The notes under the pieces were generated by a model, which worked only from the letters and a program-made list of their open reading frames with translations, ran no database searches and was not told the DNA's origin. The position numbers were made by a program, and so were the translations under genes. Below, piece after piece: positions 21,971 through 33,880 of a stretch of 64,000 nt of DNA; the stretch's first letter is position 1, and every line of letters starts with the position of its first letter. The stretch lies in assembly GCA_009760885.1 (NCBI GenBank), contig CM019701.1:15200782-15264781 (forward strand). Direction: 5' to 3'. Source of the DNA: Achatina immaculata. Lineage: Eukaryota > Mollusca > Gastropoda > Stylommatophora > Achatinidae.

Positions 21971-22445
21971 CGTGATGTATGGACTTTAATATTTTAAAAT
22001 GATACTAAACGTGTCTACGAGATGCAAGTTAGCACATTAACTGTGTGGAAAATGATTACAAAATATGAATCATTACATACAACTAGATAAATAATCATAC
22101 TGTAATAACTTTTCAATTGTACATTCACACACACATACTTATGCGCATACATACCACGTACAGTATTGTATTATAAGTTTTGAATGTAGCACGTAGCACG
22201 TATCACGTAGCACGTAGCACTGTAAGAATGGCGACGGCACCACTATCAACAAACGTAATGCGTACGGCCTCAGCGACCTGTAGCGGCCGGGTTCTAGAAC
22301 ATCTTCCCATTTTTACTCTAGGACTTCGGCCATAAGCACGAACGGCCGTAACTCCATCGGCCGTAACTCCATCGGCCGTAACTCCATCGGCCGTAAGTCG
22401 GCACAAGACTGTAATCACTGAAAAACTCAAAGGAAGCAAAAACTA
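21971..22445. other. Unclassified sequence with two short tandem motifs
   Basis: It contains four 10-base cacgtagcac-type units (about 22187-22222) and three 15-base units cggccgtaactccat (about 22341-22390). The GGCCGTA motif also recurs at 20755-20815. No gene seen. Confidence 0.6.

Positions 22446-23027
<582 letters not shown>

Positions 23028-23067
<40 letters not shown>
23028..23067. repeat. (GA)n microsatellite
   Basis: Pure GA run. Confidence 0.95.
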
Positions 23068-23071
<4 letters not shown>

Positions 23072-23204
23072 TCTCATAAGAGAAGAGAAGAAAGATCTGA
23101 TAACAGGAGAGAGGAGATCCAAAAACACATCAAGGAAAACGCGATATCCCAATTTCAGGTACGGGATCCTGCAATTAGATAATGGAATATCAGAAACTTG
23201 AAAG

Positions 23205-23205
23205 A

Positions 23206-23243
<38 letters not shown>
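23205..23243. repeat. (ATT)n microsatellite at a LINE-A 5' boundary
   Basis: Thirteen ATT units directly before the truncated 5' end of the next LINE-A copy. Confidence 0.95.
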
Positions 23244-23246
<3 letters not shown>

Positions 23247-23247
<1 letters not shown>

Positions 23248-23702
23248 ATAAGATTTCTAAGGGCATGCATCTTTCCCATCGCAACATATGCCTGTGAGAC
23301 CTGGACACTTAACAAAACAGCTGAGAAACACATAAATGCCTTTGAATGTAAATGCTACAGAAGAGTTCTTCAAATATCATGGATACAAAAAAGAATAAAT
23401 ATATCTATACTACAAGACCTTAATACTGAAGAAGGCTGGCTAGTAAAGAAGATTAAACAAAATAAACTTAAATATTTTGGACACATTAAACGTCATGATA
23501 ATCTAGTGAAGACAGTCTTGGAAGGGTACGTATTGGGAAAAAGAAAGAGAGGAAGTCCAAGGCGAAGATGGCTGCACGACATCGTTGATAATCTGCAAAT
23601 GGATACATCAGCAGCAGGCCATCTTGCTCACAACCGAGAGGCCTACATGAGTGCTGTTAGGGAGGCGAAGTTCCGCAAGGGACATAACAATGAATGAATG
23701 AT
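23247..23702 (+). mobile_element. LINE-A 3' fragment
   Basis: Open frame from 'IRFLRACIFPIATYACETWT' to 'FRKGHNNE' (about 150 codons), then an ATGAATGAATGA tail. 5'-truncated at the ATT repeat. A functional element would need the upstream RT and endonuclease domains. Confidence 0.9.
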
Positions 23703-24160
23703 GAACTACTATTATGTGCCCTGGCGGATAGCGTTGGTGATCACGCTTTTTTCCATCTTGCACGGTCCTTGGTGCTTCCGATTACTTCAGATACTTTTCT
23801 TCTTCCATGCCACTTGGTCAGTCCACTGAGATATTTTTCTCTTGGCCTTCCTTTCTTCTCTTTTGCCTTGATTTTTCCAATCATTGCTAAGTTCTTCAAC
23901 TTCTGTCTTATCATGATATGCCCAAGAAATTTTGATTGTCTTTTTTCTTATCATTTGAACTAGTTTTCTCTTCGATTGTTTTTCTGTCTGTCCGGGGCAC
24001 TTGTCGCATCTTTCTCCAAAACCGCATCTCTTGTTTCCAGTTTCTTTGTCACCTTTTTAGCTGACTGTCCAGGTTTCACAACCATATAGCAATACTGGCT
24101 CTATATTGCACTGTAATACGTTTCCCCTCACTTTCAGGGACTTATTTTTTACTTGTAATG
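23703..24160 (-). mobile_element. LINE-H 3' fragment
   Basis: On the minus strand, broken frames give 'VLLYGCETWTVSKK', a basic stretch, 'KFLGHIMIRQKLKNLA', 'KKGRPREKYLSGLTKW' and a C-terminus like 'AVITNAIRQGT'. This is the usual end of an RTE-like RT ORF and is related to LINE-G. It lies tail to tail with the preceding LINE-A copy. Confidence 0.75.
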
Positions 24161-24239
24161 TATATATAATGTATTTGTTACTTGTTAGTATCTTTTTTTT
24201 TCATGTCGTATTAAGCTGATCGTGACTTACCTGTTCGTG

Positions 24240-24495
24240 ATTTTACATATACCGGTCACGTGATAAGAAGAGACAATCAGAGAATCCCAAAAACAAGCTA
24301 TCAAGTGAAACACAGGCCGAAGAAAAAGAGATTGACCACGTGAAACTCTAAAGAGAACATTGTTAAGAGAGGCCAAATTAGTAGGCATAAAATCCCTTGA
24401 TGAGGTTGAAAATCTCGCCGAAAACTGGAAAACTTGGCGAACTACCATACGAGCCCTGTGTGACGTTTAACGGCAAGGGAAGGATGTAAGATGTG
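24240..24495 (+). mobile_element. LINE-C 3' fragment
   Basis: Plus-strand reading 'GHVIRRDNQRIPKTSYQ' then, after a stop, 'KENIVKRGQ..' and a conserved 'tagagaacattgttaagaga' to 'aatcccttgatgaggttgaa' block. The same block is found on the minus strand at 39450-39735 and 59085-59238. The family is a LINE C-terminus plus 3' end. Confidence 0.7.
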
Positions 24496-24697
24496 AGATT
24501 CGTGATTTTATTTGTGCACTTGCCATTGTGACAGTATGAGTAAGAGACGGGGAAGTCTATTGATAAAAGGTAGGCACGGAGTAATGCACAGAACAATTGT
24601 TGAGGATGCGGGAATACAGATCATATCATCGAGCACCAATTAGTTTGACAGTAAAAGAGAACATAGCAAGTGACGACAGGGTTGGAGATTACATAGA

Positions 24698-27172
24698 GAC
24701 AGTAGAACGTAGAGAGCAGAGTAGAGAAGACAAGGAAATAGAGACAGTAGAACGTAAAGAGCAGAGTAGAGAAGACAAGGACATAGAGACAGTAGAACGT
24801 AAATAACAGAATAGAGAAGACAAGGACATAGAGACAGTAGAACGTAAATAACAGAATAGAGAAGACAAGGACATAGAGACAGTAGAAAGTAAATAACAGA
24901 ATAGAGAAGACAAGGACATAGAGACAGTAGAACGTAGAGAGCAGAGTAGAGAAGATAAGGACATAGAGACAGTAGAACGTAAATAACAGAGTAGAGAAGA
25001 CAAGGAAATAGAGACAGTAGAACGTAGAGAGCAGAGTAGAGAAGACAAAGACATAGAGACAGTAGGACGTAGAGAGCAGAGTAGAGAAGACAAGGAAATA
25101 GAGACAGTAGAACGTAAAGAGCAGAGTAGAGAAGACAAAGAAATAGAAACAGTAGAACGTAGAGAGCAGAGTAGAGAAGACAAAGAAATAGAGACAGTAG
25201 AACGTAAATAACAGAGTAGAGAAGACAAGGAAATAGAGACAGTAGAACGTAAATAACAGAGTAGAGAAGACAAGGAAATAGAGACAGTAGAACGTAAATA
25301 ACAGAGTAGAGAAGACAAGGAAATAGAGACAGTAGAACGTAAATAACAGAGTAGAGAAGACAAGGAAATAGAGACAGTAGAACGTAAATAACAGAGTAGA
25401 GAAGACAAGGAAATATAGACAGTAGAACGTAAATAACAGAGTAGAGAAGACAAGGAAATAGAGACAGTAGAACGTAAATAACAGAGTAGAGAAGACAAGG
25501 AAATAGAGACAGTAGAACGTAAATAACAGAGTAGAGAAGACAAGGAAATAGAGACAGTAGAACGTAGAGAGCAGAGTAGAGAAGACAAGGACACGGAGAC
25601 AGTAGAACGTAAAGAGCAGAGTAGAGAAGACAAGGAAATAGAGACAGTAGAACGTAAAGAGCAGAGTAGAGAAGACAAGGAAATAGAGACAGTAGAACGT
25701 AAAGAGCAGAGTAGAGAAGACAAGGACACGGAGACAATGGAACGTAAAGAGCAGAGTAGAGAAGACAAGGACATAGAGACAGTAGAACGTAAAGAGCAGA
25801 GTAGAGAAGATAAGGACATAGGGACAGTAGAACGTAAAGAGCAGAGTAGAGAAGACAAGGACATAGAGACAGTAGAACGTAAATAACAGAGTAGAGAAGA
25901 CAAGGAAATAGAGACAGTAGAACGTAGAGAGCAGAGTAGAGAAGACAACGACACGGAGACAGTAGAACGTAAAGAGCAGAGTAGAGAAGACAAGGAAATA
26001 GAGACAGTAGAACGTAAAGAGCAGAGTAGAGAAGACAAGGAAATAGAGACAGTAGAACGTAAAGAGCAGAGTAGAGAAGACAAGGAAATAGAGACAGTAG
26101 AACGTAAAGAGCAGAGTAGAGAAGACAAGGAAATAGAGACAGTAGAACGTAAAGAGCAGAGTAGAGAAGACAAGGACATAGAGACAGTAGAACGTAAAGA
26201 GCAGAGTAGAGAAGACAAGGAAATAGAGACAGTAGAACGTAAAGAGCAGAGTAGAGAAGACAAGGACATAGAGACAGTAGAACGTAGAGAGCAGAGTAGA
26301 GAAGACAGGGACATAGAGACAGTAGAACGTAGAGAGCAGAGTAGAGAAGACATGGACATAGAGACAGTAGAACGTAAAGAGCAGAGTAGAGAAGACAAAG
26401 AAATAGAGACAGTAGAACGTAAAGAGCAGAGTAGAGAAGACAAAGAAATAGAGACAGTAGAACGTAAATAGCAGAGTAGAGAAGACAAGGACATAGAGAC
26501 AGTAGAACGTAAAGAGCAGAGTAGAGAAGACAGTCACATAGAGACAGTAGAACGTAGAGAGCAGAGTAGAGAAGACAAGGACATAGAGACAGTAGAACGT
26601 AAAGAGCAGAGTAGAGAAGACAAAGAAATAGAGACAGTAGAACGTAGAGAGCAGAGTAGAGAAGACAAGGAAATAGAGACAGAAGAACGTAAAGAGCAGA
26701 GTAGAGAAGACAAAGAAATAGACAGTAGAACGTAAAGAGCAGAGTAGAGAGGACAAGGACACGGAGACAATGGAACGTAAAGAGCAGAGTAGAGAAGACA
26801 GGAACATAGGGACAGTAGAACGTAAAGAGCAGAGTAGAGAAGACAGGAACATAGGGACAGTAGAACGTAAAGAGCAGAGTAGAGAAGACAAAGAAATAGA
26901 GACAGTAGAACGTAAAGAGCAGAGTAGAGAAGACAGGAACATAGGGACAGTAGAACGTAAAGAGCAGAGTAGAGAAGACAGGAACATAGGGACAGTAGAA
27001 CGTAAAGAGCAGAGTAGAGAAGACAGGAACATAGGGACAGTAGAACGTAAAGAGCAGAGTAGAGAAGACAGGAACATAGGGACAGTAGAACGTAAAGAGC
27101 AGAGTAGAGAAGACAGGAACATAGGGACAGTAGAACGTAAAGAGCAGAGTAGAGAAGACAAGGACACGGAGA
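24698..27172. repeat. 45-bp minisatellite, about 55 units
   Basis: The unit contains 'agagacagtagaacgtaaag', 'agcagagtagagaagacaag' and 'gaaat'. Main variants are cgtaaagagc, cgtagagagc and cgtaaataac, and aaggaaat, aaggacat and aggaacat. Similar variants cluster, for example a block with cgtaaataac at 25200-25550 and one with aggaacat at 26790-27150. Because 45 is divisible by three and no minus-strand frame of the unit has a stop, three long minus-strand frames (897, 857 and 601 codons) overlap here. A 2-base deletion near 26722 switches frames. I see no reason to call any of them a gene. Confidence 0.97.
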
Positions 27173-28265
27173 CGGAGCAAGAAAAAGGGGGGGGGGCGGT
27201 GGAGTCGACGCAACGACTTAACAGGTCAGTGACGGACTGGCAGGAAGGACAGGACTGGCTACACACGCTGTCATTTGACTGAAATGACTTTCGCCAATAA
27301 AATTGAAGAAACAAAATGGAGTTGAAAACTAACTGTTGCCACTGGGCAGTCCTTGGTTGTGAGTCGTTGTTTCCTTCTACGTTGATTCGAGTTTCAACAG
27401 ATTGAGGAGGGGGGAGGGGGGTCTACGCAACACTGGGATTGGAGGGTGACAGCCATCAGCTGTTATTATTGTTCCCGGGTAACTGAATTTAATTACTTGT
27501 GTCAGTGTCTTACCATATGAAAGGATGTGTGGATACGTGGGGAAGCTTGTCCTTCCACCAGGTGGGTCCACCGAATGGTGGACAGTGGAACGACCTCTAG
27601 ATATAGAGGTCAGGTGTGAATATCTGAATAAACAGCAGCAGACTAAAACAGGCGCCATACTGCCTTGCGGGGCAGTCTCCTTAGACAAAGGCTGGCGGAG
27701 GAAACTATGTACAATCTGAGAAAGATGTGGACGGTGCACGCTTGGTTCGAGGGGTGTACTACCTTGACCGAAGCGTCATCGTCCACATGATTTGGTAGTT
27801 GGTTTTGGGATTGGGGGGGATATATATTGAAACATTGGCTTGCATCAGGTTAGATGGGGGGACATGGCCGGCGGTGTAGGGTCTTCGCTGTGCTTATATT
27901 ATTGCGCGTATTTAGTATATTCTGCCGAGCCCACCTCATGCGGTGTAGTTTATGTAGTTGTGAATTAATCTTTGATGTAGGGTTCTTGTATTTACGTATC
28001 GATACGGAAATTCTTTGTATTATTTCAGAGTGATTTATCGGTATATTAGACGGGCAACATGTATGATTCGTTTATTATGCTTTTCATGTAGACTGATTGC
28101 GTGCTGCTTCAGTACAGTTAGATGGAGGTGTGTCATGCCAGCGATAGCTGTGGGGGATTATGCTTTTGCTTATTAGATTGGCAGTGAAGGCTACGCTGAG
28201 AGCCAATAGAACCCGGGACCCCAGCTCCATTAGGTTTTCAATATGCAACATGAGATGTCATCATA
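27173..28265. other. Unclassified sequence
   Basis: No gene is supported. The minus-strand peptide 'FSYPGTIITADG' (near 27460-27500) resembles the conserved 'YLGS..DG' motif that follows RT domains in RTE-like LINEs, so a decayed LINE fragment may lie at about 27377-27740. A G10 run is near 27186. Confidence 0.4.
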
Positions 28266-28326
28266 TTATCATTCATTCATTTGCATGTCCCTTGCGGAAC
28301 TTTGTCTCCCAAACAGCACTCCTGTA
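28266..28326 (-). mobile_element. LINE-A 3' terminus, very short copy
   Basis: Only about 60 bases of the 3' end remain: the last codons (AKFRKG..) and an ATGAATGAT tail on the minus strand. It is an extreme 5' truncation. Confidence 0.8.
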
Positions 28327-28329
28327 GGA

Positions 28330-28520
28330 TGATACCATGCTTAATAACATTGCTTTGCATTGACATAGTTCATCAAATTGCTTTTCTATTATCGATGAAT
28401 GCTTGAAGTATTTTGCTTGCACTGACATTTTTCGTCCAATCGTTTTTCCGTCATTGAAAATTGCTTGAAGTATTTTGCATTGCAGTGATCTTGCTCATCC
28501 AATTGTTCGCCCGTTATGAT
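28330..28520. repeat. Degenerate tandem repeat, about 65-75 bp unit, three copies
   Basis: Three imperfect copies share 'ttgcttgaagtattttgc' followed by a 'tgacat..tcatccaattg' block. Confidence 0.55.
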
Positions 28521-28951
28521 GACACATGTCCTGATGTCATGTTGATGTCAGTGTCAGTTTTATGTGCGGTTGTGGTGAGTAGTAAGATTAAAAATGATGT
28601 GTCTTGTAATTTCAGACTTGGTGATTTGTACTGCATGTCAGTGTATTGTTGTGTTGGTTGAATGCTTGAGGATTAGGTAAAATTAGCATACAATATACCA
28701 AGGAGGGGAGAGCCTGGGTTGGCGGTCATGATGGGGGAGCTAGGTTGGCCTCGAGTACTTGCCAAGGATTGTTGGTCTGTAAACCATCTTGAGAAAATAT
28801 TCCCCCCACTAATTCTAAACGTAAACTTGCAGCAAACAAGTTTTACAGAGAAAAGCAGCGAAGTGCCGCCATTCCATTGTCAAATCATGCCTCACAAATC
28901 TGTGAGTAGAATCTGAATGTTAGGTTACAGGTATATTAATAACTCATTACT

Positions 28952-29132
28952 CCATCCATCCATCCATCCATCCATCCATCCATCCATCCATCCATCCGTC
29001 CGTCCGTCTGTCCGTCCATCCATCCATCCATCCATCTATCCGTCCGTCCATCCATCCATCCGTCCGTCCGTCCGTTTATCCATCCATCCATCCATCCATC
29101 CATCCATCCATCCATCCATCCATCTATCCATC
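28952..29132. repeat. (CATC)/(CGTC) tetranucleotide array
   Basis: CATC repeat with interspersed CGTC blocks. The open frames (His-Pro-Ser-Ile repeats) are not genes. Confidence 0.97.
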
Positions 29133-29250
29133 CAATCTGAACAAACAAAACAAACCCATCATATTACCTTGACCTTGCTTAAAAACACTAGCATAACCAG
29201 TGTCAGCAGTACCTAGCAACTAATATATGTCAAGCTGTGACCAGGAACAA

Positions 29251-29538
29251 AGAGAGAGAGAGAGAGAGTGAGTGAGAGAGTGAGTGAGAGAGTGAGTGAG
29301 AGAGTGAGAGTGAGCGAAGAGAGAGAGAGTGAGAGAAAGAGAGAGAGAGAGAGAGTGAGTGAGAGAGTGAGTGAGAGAGTGAGTGAGAGAGTGAGAGTGA
29401 GCGAAGAGAGAGAGAGTGAGAGAGAGAGACAGTGAGAGATAGTGACAGTGAGTGAGAGAGAGAGAGGGACTGAGAGAGATGCAGTGAGTGAGAGAGAGAG
29501 AGAATGATAGAGAGACAGTGAGAAAGAGCGAGAGAGAA
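29251..29538. repeat. GA/GAGT-rich array
   Basis: GA runs alternate with gtgagtgagagagt units. An approximately 110-base segment (about 29262-29350 and 29351-29420) is itself duplicated. Confidence 0.85.
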
Positions 29539-29916
29539 TTACTCTGTGGCCGGGGCTGGGGGGGTCATAGTTTGAAGGGTAGGTCAGAAGGGCTTCGGGC
29601 AGGGGGAGAGGGAGAGTAGCAGTAGAAAAGAGAAATGATGATCAAAATGATAAGAGGTAAGCGGTGAAAAGGGGGGGGGGGGAAGGCGAAATAGAAAGGA
29701 GAGAAGAATTTTTTGCACCGACTTTCAAATTTCTTCTGGGAGTCGCTTACTGTAACAGTGAAGAAGAAGAAGACGAGCTTGGATATTTCACATTCATATG
29801 CCTCGCCCCACTCCCCCCCCCCCCACACCTGCCCGCCTCCCTTCCCCCTTTCCGAGATGCATCACAAGTCGTTCTACTCTACACGAAAAACTTAGAAAAG
29901 GTCACCAAGTTCCTCA
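29539..29916. other. Unclassified purine-rich then pyrimidine-rich sequence
   Basis: Contains a G run near 29670 and a C run near 29812. No gene is supported. Confidence 0.4.
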
Positions 29917-30585
29917 TCATATCATGTGTAAGGGGAGAGAACATATCATATCATGTGTAAGGGGAGAGAACATATCATATCATGTGTAAGGGGAGAGAAC
30001 ATATCATATCATGTGTAAGGGGAGAGAACATATCATATCATGTGTAAGGGGAGAGAACATATCATATCATGTGTAAGGGGAGAGAACATATCATAGCACG
30101 TGTAAGGGAAGAGAACGGATCATATAAAGTGTACGGGGAATAGAACGTATCATATCATGTGTAAGGGGAGAGAACGGATCATATCATATGTAAGGGAAGA
30201 GAACGGATCATATTATGTGTAAGGGGAGAGAACGTATCATATCATGTGTAAGGGGAGATAACGTATCATATCATGTGTAAGGGGAGAGAACGTATCATAT
30301 CATGTGTAAGGGGAGAGAATGTATCATATCATGTGTAAGGGGAGAGAACAGATCATAGCATGTGTAAGGGGATAGAACGTATCATATCATGTGTAAGGGG
30401 ATAGAACGTATCATATCATGTGTAAGGGGAGAGAACGGATCATATCATGTGTAAGGGGATAGAACGGATCATATCATGTGTAAGGGGAGAGAATGTATCA
30501 TATCATGTGTAAAGGGAGAGAACGTATCATATCATGTGTAAGGGGAGAGAACGGATCATAACAAGTGTAAGGGGAGAGAACGGAG
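29917..30585. repeat. 29-bp minisatellite, about 23 units
   Basis: The unit contains 'gtgtaaggggagagaacata' plus tcatatcat. The first seven units are identical; later ones vary mainly at one site (acatat, acggat or acgtat). Confidence 0.95.
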
Positions 30586-30628
30586 AAACCGAGTGAGCGT
30601 GAAGGATTATGAGAAGTATGACGTTATA

Positions 30629-30776
<148 letters not shown>

Positions 30777-31592
30777 CAAGGCGGCCATGATTATTTTGTG
30801 TCGGTTGGGCAGGCTGAGGCCAGACCTGTTATATAATGTACTTATAAATGAATTATCGAAAAGGTTAGTGATAACAAGTGAGAGAAGGTTAGTGATAACA
30901 ACTGAGAGAAGGTTAGTCGAGCCGAGGATTGTTAAGCAGAACACGATTGACCGACTTGAGACTCAGGTCGGCGGGAAGACGCCTGCAATAAGTTTTAGTT
31001 GGAACAAAGATGGCGGCAGGCAGTCCAAGATTGAGGAGCTAGGACAGTGTGTTCTCTTGAAAGTTTGTGTTCGATGCTGGAGTGAAATAAACTGATTGAT
31101 GATTACAGGAGGAGTAAGTTTTTGTATCAAACTACACACGTGTATATTTTGTTGGGGAAGCTCCATAAAAATAGACATTCAAAGAGCTTTTATTTCACAG
31201 CCTCTTGCAGTGTCCAAACATTAAGGAACTGATTTAGCCAAGTCGGAGAAATTGTCTGCGTCACGTGATCCATCCAGCCACGACCTAACACGCGACTAAC
31301 GCTTTCAGTCCAGCAACTTCTTTGTTTTCTAAACACAAATGCCCTCTTACATGAATCCACTCCAAGTGTGCAGTGTCGGTAAACACAGAGAGCCAACATT
31401 CCCCTCCCCACTACACTCATTCAACTCCCCTCCTCATTAATTCATCAGTTCACGAATAATGCTCCCCCTCCCTTCCCCTCCCCTTTACTGAGGGACTGGA
31501 GGTTTAGCTTTTCACTGCCTGTGCAGGTAACGCCGCAGGCGAGAACAGTGTGTGTTTACTGTACGAATAGAGGAAAAACAACAACTTACATA
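30777..31592. other. Unclassified sequence
   Basis: A 102-codon plus-strand frame (30787-31095) begins right after the GATA array and contains a 24-base duplication around 'ggttagtgataacaa'. I find no motif that supports it as a gene. The rest holds no recognised element. Confidence 0.4.
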
Positions 31593-31629
31593 CGAGGGGC
31601 GTTCACAAAGTAATGCACCACATCGTTTT
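31593..31629 (+). repeat. Mariner left terminal inverted repeat
   Basis: Starts cgaggggcgttcacaaagta and matches the complement of 32828-32864 with one mismatch (C versus G at base 14). Confidence 0.95.
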
Positions 31630-31738
31630 ATTCAGCTAATAATGAAGATAGAAGCATGAAATTGTGCACACTTTAAGTATGGCATGTGTGCCGATTGTGT
31701 GAACCAAATTGCACCGCGACTTGCCAAAGAATATGGCT

Positions 31739-32747
31739 GCTCTAACCGTTGAAATGGAGCGTGCTAGCAACTTGCAGTATAAGCTACGAATTGTGGTAGA
31801 ATTTCTCGTTGCAGAGAAGGAAACTGTTGTGAACATTCACAAGCGTCTATGTGATGTGTATGGATCTGCAGTCGACAGGAGTACAGTGAGTCGACGGGTT
31901 CAGAGAATCAATAAGTGGAGATAAGAAGTTGCATGATCGGTCGCGCTGTGGACGTCTTGCCACAGCCACCAAGGCAGAAATGTTGAAATGCTGTTAGGAA
32001 ATTATTCTTATACTACTGAGCCTTAAAGCTCTCGGATTTTCTCAGGCTTGCGCAAGATGGGTTTCTCGAAGTCTCACAAAAGACCATCGATTGCAAAGGA
32101 AAGCAATTTCTTCTGAATTGTTGGAGCGTTTCAGTGCTGAGGGAGTGAACTTTTTGGCTAAGATCATAACAGGTGAGGAAACCTGGGCACATCATTTTGA
32201 ACCTGAGGCAAAAGGACAGTCAATGGAGTGGCATCATCCACAGTCACCACGAAGAAAGATATTCAAGACAACTCCTTCAGCTGGAAAGGTCATGATCACT
32301 GTCTTTTGGGAGATTGAAGGTGTGATTCTTGTGGATGTTATGCCAAGAGGAGAGACAATCAATTCACAAGCTTACATTAAAACATTGAAAAAAAAACTCA
32401 GTCAACGTTTTCCCAGAGTTCGGCCGTACAAGAATCCAGCAGACCTGCTTCTCCATCACGACAATGCGCGCCCTCACACAAGTCTGGCAACACGGGAAGC
32501 AATCATCAAATTGGGCTGGACTGTACTACCCCATCCACCATATAGTCCCGATTTGGCACCCTCTGATTTCCATCTGTTTGGTCCACTTAAAGATGCACTC
32601 CGAGGGGTAAGATTTGAAGATGACGAAGGAGTGATTCATGCAACGAAGAAATGGCTGCATAATGAAGAGAAAGTCTGGTACGGGCTAGGAATACATACAC
32701 TTGTTTCGCGCTGGCGTAAAGCCGTATAACATGATGGGGATTATGTT
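31739..32747 (+). pseudogene. Mariner transposase pseudogene
   Basis: Coding traces run nearly end to end but in at least three frames: HTH region to 'QRINKW' then TAA; 'KLHDRSRCGRLATATKAEML' in a second frame; 'GFSQACARWV' and 'SRSLTKDHRLQRKAISSELL' onward in a third. The DDE domain from 32091 is open to a premature TAA at 32727, six residues before the natural end. The D-to-E change in the first catalytic position may be a separate inactivating mutation or a family variant. Confidence 0.9.
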
Positions 32748-32827
32748 GAATAATACCAATGTTTACATGACATATCCATGTATATTATGTATAAATTTCA
32801 TGCTTTCTGAATAAACAGCTCCCGAGA

Positions 32828-32864
32828 AAAACGATGTGGTGCATTACTTTCTGAACGCCCCTCG
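32828..32864 (-). repeat. Mariner right terminal inverted repeat
   Basis: Complement of 31593-31629; ends ...acgcccctcg. Confidence 0.95.
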
Positions 32865-32904
32865 GAATAATGATAATTCAAATTTTCCTGAAAATGCCAG
32901 GTGA

Positions 32905-33235
32905 TGTTCCTTGCAAGAGATGCCGTGAAGATGTCGAGACACAGCATCGGCCCGGGACCAGGTTATGATAGCTTCTTTTTTTTTTCAGTCCCTGAGTGCA
33001 GCTAAAATGCAGGGGGTGTCTACAGTACTTCTTTAACAGGCTCTACCACCATAGGGGCTACGGCGATCCCTGGGCCCTTTAACCAGGGTAGGCCTGTTAC
33101 TGAAGGTACCCAGGGTAGGCCTGTTACTGAAGGTACCAACGGAGAGATGAGATAGGGTCTTGATCAGCTGCGATTCGCCAGCCCTGACGCTAGCATGTTA
33201 GCTAAAGGATCGCGGATTGCCTAATCCGACAGCAT
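32905..33235 (+). repeat. Repeat family R, copy 2
   Basis: Ordered landmarks shared with the other copies: 'gatgccgtgaagatgtcgag', 'cagtccctgagtgcagctaa', 'acttctttaacaggctctac', 'ctacggcgatccc', 'gatgagatagggtcttgatc' and 'ctagcatgttagct'. A 30-base segment (cagggtaggcctgttactga...) is duplicated in tandem at about 33084-33140, at the position where other copies show expansions. Confidence 0.65.
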
Positions 33236-33293
33236 CTTTTTCTCTTTCTCTTTTATTTCTCTAGCACATAATTATTATTATTATTATTATTAT

Positions 33294-33470
33294 GTATGCA
33301 CAAGAGATGACGGAAACAAGACCAAGGGACAGACCAAGACAGAGATGGAGAGACAACATAGAAGAGGATATAAAAGAAATTGGTGTCACCAACTGGAGAG
33401 AGAAGATTAGGAACAGAGAGGAATGGAGGCGAACTTTATCTGCAGCAATGAGTCTTAACGGCTAGGAAAG

Positions 33471-33504
<34 letters not shown>

Positions 33505-33505
33505 G
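33294..33505 (+). mobile_element. LINE-F 3' end with (AAT)n tail
   Basis: Plus-strand reading 'RPRDRPRQRWRDNIEEDIKE' and 'WREKIRNREEWRRTLSAAM' then stop, matching the end of the LINE-F copy at 14061-14907. The tail is about ten AAT units (33474-33503), and an ATT run (33270-33293) lies at the 5' truncation point. Confidence 0.8.
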
Positions 33506-33584
33506 TTACCGTTACAACGGCTAGTACATTATGCTGTAGTGCACGCCATATAACCATTAACACTGTTGTTTATGAACACGATGT

Positions 33585-33880
33585 TCGACTTGTTGACCCA
33601 TAGCTGACATGCTAGTATCAGGGTTGACAAACCATAGATAACAAGCTAGTGTTAAGGTTGGCGAACCGTGGGTGACATGGTAGTGTCAGGGTTGGTGAAC
33701 CATGGCTGACATGCTAGCGTCAGGGTTGTCGACCCATAAAGGACATGCTAGCGTCAGGGTTGTCGACCCATAGAGGACATGCTAGTGTCAGGGTTGTCAA
33801 CCCATAGAGGACATGCTAGAGTCAGGGTTGGCGAACCATGGCTGACATGCTAGTATCAAGGCTGGCGAATCGTAGCCGAT
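33585..33880. repeat. 34-35-bp minisatellite from the edge of family R
   Basis: About eight units containing 'gacatgctagtgtcagggtt' then a 'g(c/t)cgaacccata' block. The unit corresponds to the right-hand end of family R (compare the complement of 42603-42640). It runs directly into R copy 3. Confidence 0.85.

Larger units (their letters stand above)
31593..32864 (+). mobile_element. Mariner (DD34D) element, complete ends, dead transposase
   Basis: Terminal inverted repeats of 37 bases (31593-31629 and 32828-32864) differ at one position. TA precedes the left end; the right side reads GA, so the expected TA duplication is degraded. An N-terminal helix-turn-helix part is at 31739-31921 ('NIHKRLCDVYGSAVDRSTVS'). 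The catalytic part is at 32091-32726: GEETW, HHDNARPH, and SPDLAPSDFH with 34 residues between the second and third Asp. The first catalytic Asp (normally in GDETW) reads Glu. Frameshifts and stops separate the two halves (31922-32090), and a TAA at 32727 cuts the end, after which HDGDYVE continues in frame. The open 212-codon part is not a working transposase. Confidence 0.95.

Noticed and set aside
24698..27172. CRISPR array
   Set aside because: Regular repeats here, and at 10845, 29917, 52105 and 54166, have no unique spacers between units, and the surroundings are eukaryotic transposons with no cas genes.
24621..27314. Open frames of 897, 857 and 601 codons on the minus strand
   Set aside because: They are the 45-bp minisatellite read in three frames. 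The unit length is a multiple of three and lacks stops, so open frames are expected without coding function.
28952..29132. Telomere-like repeat
   Set aside because: The unit is CATC/CGTC, not TTAGGG; no telomeric motif was seen in the window.
30787..31095. 102-codon frame after a GATA array
   Set aside because: Contains a short internal duplication, no domain and no context; coding not supported.
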